Positions 60,559-64,000 of a stretch of DNA of 64,000 nt are shown here, in pieces. The stretch's first letter is position 1; every line of letters starts with the position of its first letter. Source of the DNA: Cercis canadensis (taxonomy: Eukaryota > Streptophyta > Magnoliopsida > Fabales > Fabaceae); contig QAOA01008434.1 in the NCBI GenBank assembly GCA_003255065.1, positions 66,447 to 130,446 on the forward strand, read 5' to 3'. The notes below the pieces were generated by a model that saw only the letters and a program-made list of their open reading frames with translations, searched no databases and was not told the DNA's origin. The position numbers were made by a program, and so were the translations under genes.

Positions 60559-61255
60559 GTTGATTTGTGGATAGAGTTGATTGTTTAGGCAGTCGTATTA
60601 CGCAATGCAATTGGGTTTAGAAAGTAGACATTAACAACTCGTGAGGATCTACTTACGATTATGTGGAATACTTTTCCTATTGCCATATGGTGTTGTCTTT
60701 CTAATTAATGGCCCATTTGTTTCATTTTGTAAGCATGTGTCATAAACATTTTTCCATTCTTTTATTTGTTTTCTAGATATTCTTCAATATCTATACTATC
60801 TTTTATAGAATTTGCATTAATGTTTGGATGTGATTCACCTTTGCAAAACCACTATTTACTTGCTCATGTACCAAATTCAAGCTTACTCCCCCATATATGA
60901 CTTGATCTTTTTTCCCTTTCGTTTTTCTTTTTTGGCATAAAAGAAAAACATATTTTTGCAATTAATTGTTGATCCACTATCTCACTTTTACCTAAATACA
61001 TGTTGGAGTATTTTATAAATTTATGCAATCTTAATGTTTGTACACCCCTTGTGAACTCAAAACTTGTGGTTTTTGATTATAGAACTTCAGAAACAGCGAC
61101 CTATACATATGATAACCTGAGGGCTGGGGGAGCACAAAGGTGATACTTCTAAGTTGTGAGATTATTTCTATTGGAATTATGGGGATATTTTGTCATCCAA
61201 TTGTGAGGATCATTTCAAGTTTTTTTTCAAAAAGGAAAAATACGTAGCAGCTAAC
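60400..61255. other. Intergenic DNA with (TA)n microsatellite
   Basis: A (TA)n microsatellite of about 37 bp at about 60519-60555. No gene recognised in the rest. Confidence 0.6.
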
Positions 61256-61512
61256 GAGATGTCCCAATATAGTTGTGGACTAACTATTCTATTTTACAAA
61301 TATCAGGTTTAAATTGCATTAAGATTCGGTGAAATTTAGAAAGGGGTAAAACTATTTTTGCTATATAGCCTCTAATGGAATAATAAGAGGATACCTCAAT
61401 AGTTGTGTACTAAGTACTCTATCATAGAGATATTAAGTTTCAAATCCCAATGAAATATGGGGAATTCAGGGAGAGATAAAGCTATATCCCTGTTATATAG
61501 CCTCTAATAAAA
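61256..61512 (+). mobile_element. Dimeric SINE (family 3), two head-to-tail units
   Basis: Units of about 61256-61374 and 61390-61512 align: CAATA(T)AGTTGTG-ACTAA, then ATATTAAGTTTCAAATCCC (B-box-like), then GATAAAGCTATA and TATATAGCCTCTAAT. The same family occurs once at 34187-34325. No flanking target duplication was established. Confidence 0.6.
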
Positions 61513-61731
61513 CAATAAAAAACTTAAGTAAATTTAATTCCAAGGCACAAAAAGAAAACTCATTTATTTATTCTATTTTATTGACCTTGTCTAAACCCTT
61601 CAACGATGAGAAATACAAAACATGAGCATACATGAAGAAGAGATAGAATATGTCATGGCATGTTTCATTCGACAATATAATGCCCACAAACTAAAGCCAT
61701 GGCAACAAGTATCCTCATTTGCTTGTTCGTG
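61513..61731. other. 3' flank of the PMEI-like gene
   Basis: Probable 3' untranslated region of the minus-strand PMEI-like gene; nothing else recognised. Confidence 0.4.
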
Positions 61732-62161
61732 TTAACTAAATCTGCTCTGACAATTTGATTGAGCTCTAGGTGCATCTTGTTCCTGATTGAGCATAATGTC
61801 ATAATCTCTCAGGAAAAATGATATGACTGCTTGCTGGAAAGATTGCTTCACTGACACATAAGCCTGTTTACAATCTGTTAGTTGAGGCTTTATGTTTGCG
61901 GCCAATGAAATCTTGCGTGCGGGTAGCATTGTCAAGGGTTTGCTCCACTGCTATTTGAGTCAGGCCAACCATATCTGTATATGGTGCTCTAAGGTTTTGA
62001 TTTTGGAAAGTTTGGTTACAAAAACCATAGTCCTCCATTTGCCAGCAAACATGATCGATCAGTTGTTGGGGTGTGGGACAGATGAATAGAAAGTTCAACA
62101 CCACTAAGGGAATAATCATGTATGAATGATAATAATAATAATAATAATAATTGGAAGCCAT
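61732..62161 (-). pseudogene. Pectin methylesterase inhibitor-like gene, frameshifted
   Basis: PMEI/invertase inhibitors are secreted four-helix proteins. The first frame (62161 to about 61868) gives a start with seven Tyr, a hydrophobic secretion segment (IIPLVVLNFLFICPTPQ), LIDHVCWQMEDYGFC with the first cysteine pair, and LTQIAVEQTLDNATRTQDFI. The rest of the domain, KPQLTDCKQAYVSV through SNCQ with the second cysteine pair, lies in the next frame and ends at 61732. The change of frame falls between about 61915 and 61895 and corresponds to one extra base (or two missing). Either it is a recent pseudogene or the base is a sequencing error. The TATA box upstream is intact. Confidence 0.75.
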
Positions 62162-62202
62162 ATTTTTAGCTGTGGTATACTGAGTGCCTTGAAGAGTGAC
62201 TC

Positions 62203-62210
62203 TTTATATA
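62203..62210 (-). promoter_or_regulatory. TATA box of the PMEI-like gene
   Basis: TATATAAA on the minus strand, 42-49 bp upstream of the ATG at 62161. Transcription starting about 30 bp downstream would leave a short 5' untranslated region. Confidence 0.6.
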
Positions 62211-63244
62211 GTCATGATTCCATGTTAATGAGTTATGTTACTCACTGATTTTACTTTTTAATGTTAAAAAAAAACCTTACCAAAAACTCTCAAAAGTATT
62301 TGATTTGGTTGTCTAAATTTGGCCCATAGATTTTATGCCTATAAAGAAATAAGATCTCATTATTGCAAAACTTTTGTCATTTCCTTGTTTAACCTTTTGG
62401 GGAAATATGGTAGGTAGAAGTAGGTAAATCAGAAATTTGGATCTTCTCATATAAAGTATCTTCAAATATATATATATATATATATATAATGCTATTTGTC
62501 TTGACAAATTATAATGAATTTAAATCTCAAATCAATATATACCTCATTAATATAAGTAGAATTTGAATTACTCGAGAACCACCATTTCAACCAATATACC
62601 TGATATGCAATCTCAGTCAAGATGCTTTGTATTTTGATAATGTACATGAAATAGTCACTGCCACTTACATTTACTGGAATGAATTCTTAGGCTTTTGTAA
62701 TAAAAGATAAAGAATACATCGTGAACTTGCTTTTGGCTGTAATGCTTGGCCTCTGGATCTTTAATGAACTATCCACTACTTAGTATTTACCAAAAAAAAA
62801 AAAAAAAANNNNNNAAAAAAAAAAAAAAAAGAAGTTGATAGTAAAATATGATTAACGATAATGATAGCCTTTAATTTTACTATTATGATTTGTGTAGTAA
62901 TAAATGTAATTAATTAAACAGGGAACTTCTAGATTAGGCCTCTCAAAGCAAGATCTAGAGTAGTAATTTGAACCAAGTCAACATGGGATTTATATAAGTT
63001 CAATACTCAGAAGACTCAACCCATGTGTCGCCATTAACAGTCAATCAGAGTCAAGACTAAACTTCAATTCAATGATGATTTAGTTTTAATCAAAGAAAAA
63101 AAAAGTAGTACAGTCCTATATATCATTGTTAATTTAGAAATGAACATGTATCCAATAGCTATCTAATTAACTTCAAAAGCTATAAGTTGATTTCAACTGG
63201 CTCATGAGAGTGTAGCCTAGGCATCTTAAGTTGTATGGGATCAG
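62211..63244. other. Intergenic DNA with microsatellites
   Basis: A (TA)n tract at about 62468-62488 and a poly-A block with Ns at about 62792-62830. No gene recognised. Confidence 0.55.
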
Positions 63245-64000
63245 CAGTGGCGGATCTTGAACAAAATTATTGAGGGGGCAAAGAGATACTTAGTAATTAA
63301 TAGAAAAAAAATTATAATGATATACATCTTTTATAATATTCATACTTATAGATAAATCTCCTTGGATTTTTATTTTCAATAAAAGGATAACTTTTAAGTT
63401 TAGGTTGGTATGGGCCCCATTTTAAGTAAGTCATTCAGACTTCATCTCTTTGGTTCACAGGATATTGCCATATTTGACGGCGTTGACCCGGGTCACACAC
63501 CAAAGAATTAATATCAAATTCATTAGAAGTAACCTTCAAAATCTTAGAAGGTTGTTCTTCACATTCAGATGTTGGAGCATTATCAAGACAATTTTTTTCA
63601 TGAGGTGAACATGGAGAAGCTATGCTACTTTCCTCTTTGTCATTAGCTTTTCTCTTGAAAAATGCATCAATTTTTTTACTCTTCACCATTATGTTATTTC
63701 AAGATAAACTTATCACTTCAAATAATCTAAAAATGATTTAGATAATTCAAACANATGAAATGAGAAATACTTACAAGTTATAGAGGATGCTCCTTTGATT
63801 AGCAAATTGATATTTCAATTCATCAATTCAACAAGTGCCTATATTTTAAGCAAACAAGCCTGTAAATTTATTTGAAATAAATTATTCATACTTATCTTAT
63901 AGGGTATATGAACTTCAAAATAGAAACAAAATATAACAACAATCAACAAACAAAAGAAACAAAAAATAAAATAGAGAGAAAAACTCACATAGCAAGAGCA
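63245..64000 (-). mobile_element. End of an internally deleted hAT transposon
   Basis: CAGTGGCGGATC at 63245 is the terminus typical of plant hAT elements with zf-MYM1/TTF-type transposases, and the element continues past the window edge. The minus-strand frame 63689-63435 (MVKSKKIDAFFKRK…FDINSLVCDPG…IWQYPVNQRDEV) is the N-terminus of such a transposase. It ends at a TGA where the family continues, with MTYLKWGPYQP readable after the stop. Only about 190 bp separate this from the terminus, so most of the transposase, including the catalytic and dimerisation regions, is deleted. Non-autonomous. Confidence 0.8.

Overview
The window is AT-rich nuclear DNA from a flowering plant, most likely a eudicot. 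Genes are interrupted by many GT-AG introns, they resemble plant families (TTI1, CHX antiporters, plant OMA1, PMEI, TDM1/MS5), and the space between them is full of plant-type transposons (CACTA, hAT, LINE, Ty1/copia, SINEs, solo LTRs). I cannot name the species. All assignments rest on reading protein motifs and repeat ends by eye; no database search was run.

Layout: 1-16 kb is gene-poor. It holds a foldback element, a LINE RNase H remnant, a CACTA transposon with matching ends and ATC target-site duplication (5260-8909), a SINE, two inverted-repeat elements and a broken ICMT copy (14042-15089). From 16184 to 33489 (minus strand) lies a complete 17-exon TTI1 gene, the partner of TELO2 in the TTT complex that matures PIK-related kinases; its introns contain many LINE and copia fragments. 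34-40 kb is a graveyard: a LINE joined directly to a copia integrase fragment, then a decayed pararetrovirus-like protease/RT region. A 5'-truncated TDM1/MS5 gene follows at 40365-41204 (plus), then a ~133-bp tandem array and low-complexity DNA to 43.3 kb.

45153-47723 (minus) is a divergent OMA1-type metalloprotease gene whose HEVGH motif is split by an intron and whose large intron is loaded with SINEs. 49.5-50.9 kb is a composite insertion, with a CACTA end plus a glucanase (GH17) fragment, between ~231-bp direct repeats. Two solo LTRs with perfect 5-bp target duplications (51184-52712 and 59088-60394) flank a complete three-exon CHX-type cation/H+ antiporter gene (54262-57207, plus). The right end has a dimeric SINE, a frameshifted pectin methylesterase inhibitor gene with a TATA box, and the end of an internally deleted hAT transposon.

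The genes do not form a pathway; this is an ordinary plant euchromatic neighbourhood. I found no convincing new multi-gene system. The most useful observations are structural: single-N scaffold joins that sit between direct duplications (probable un-merged contig overlaps), a missing canonical donor in TTI1, the composite GH17/CACTA insertion, the CACTA element with telomere-like repeats, and the copia-LINE chimera.
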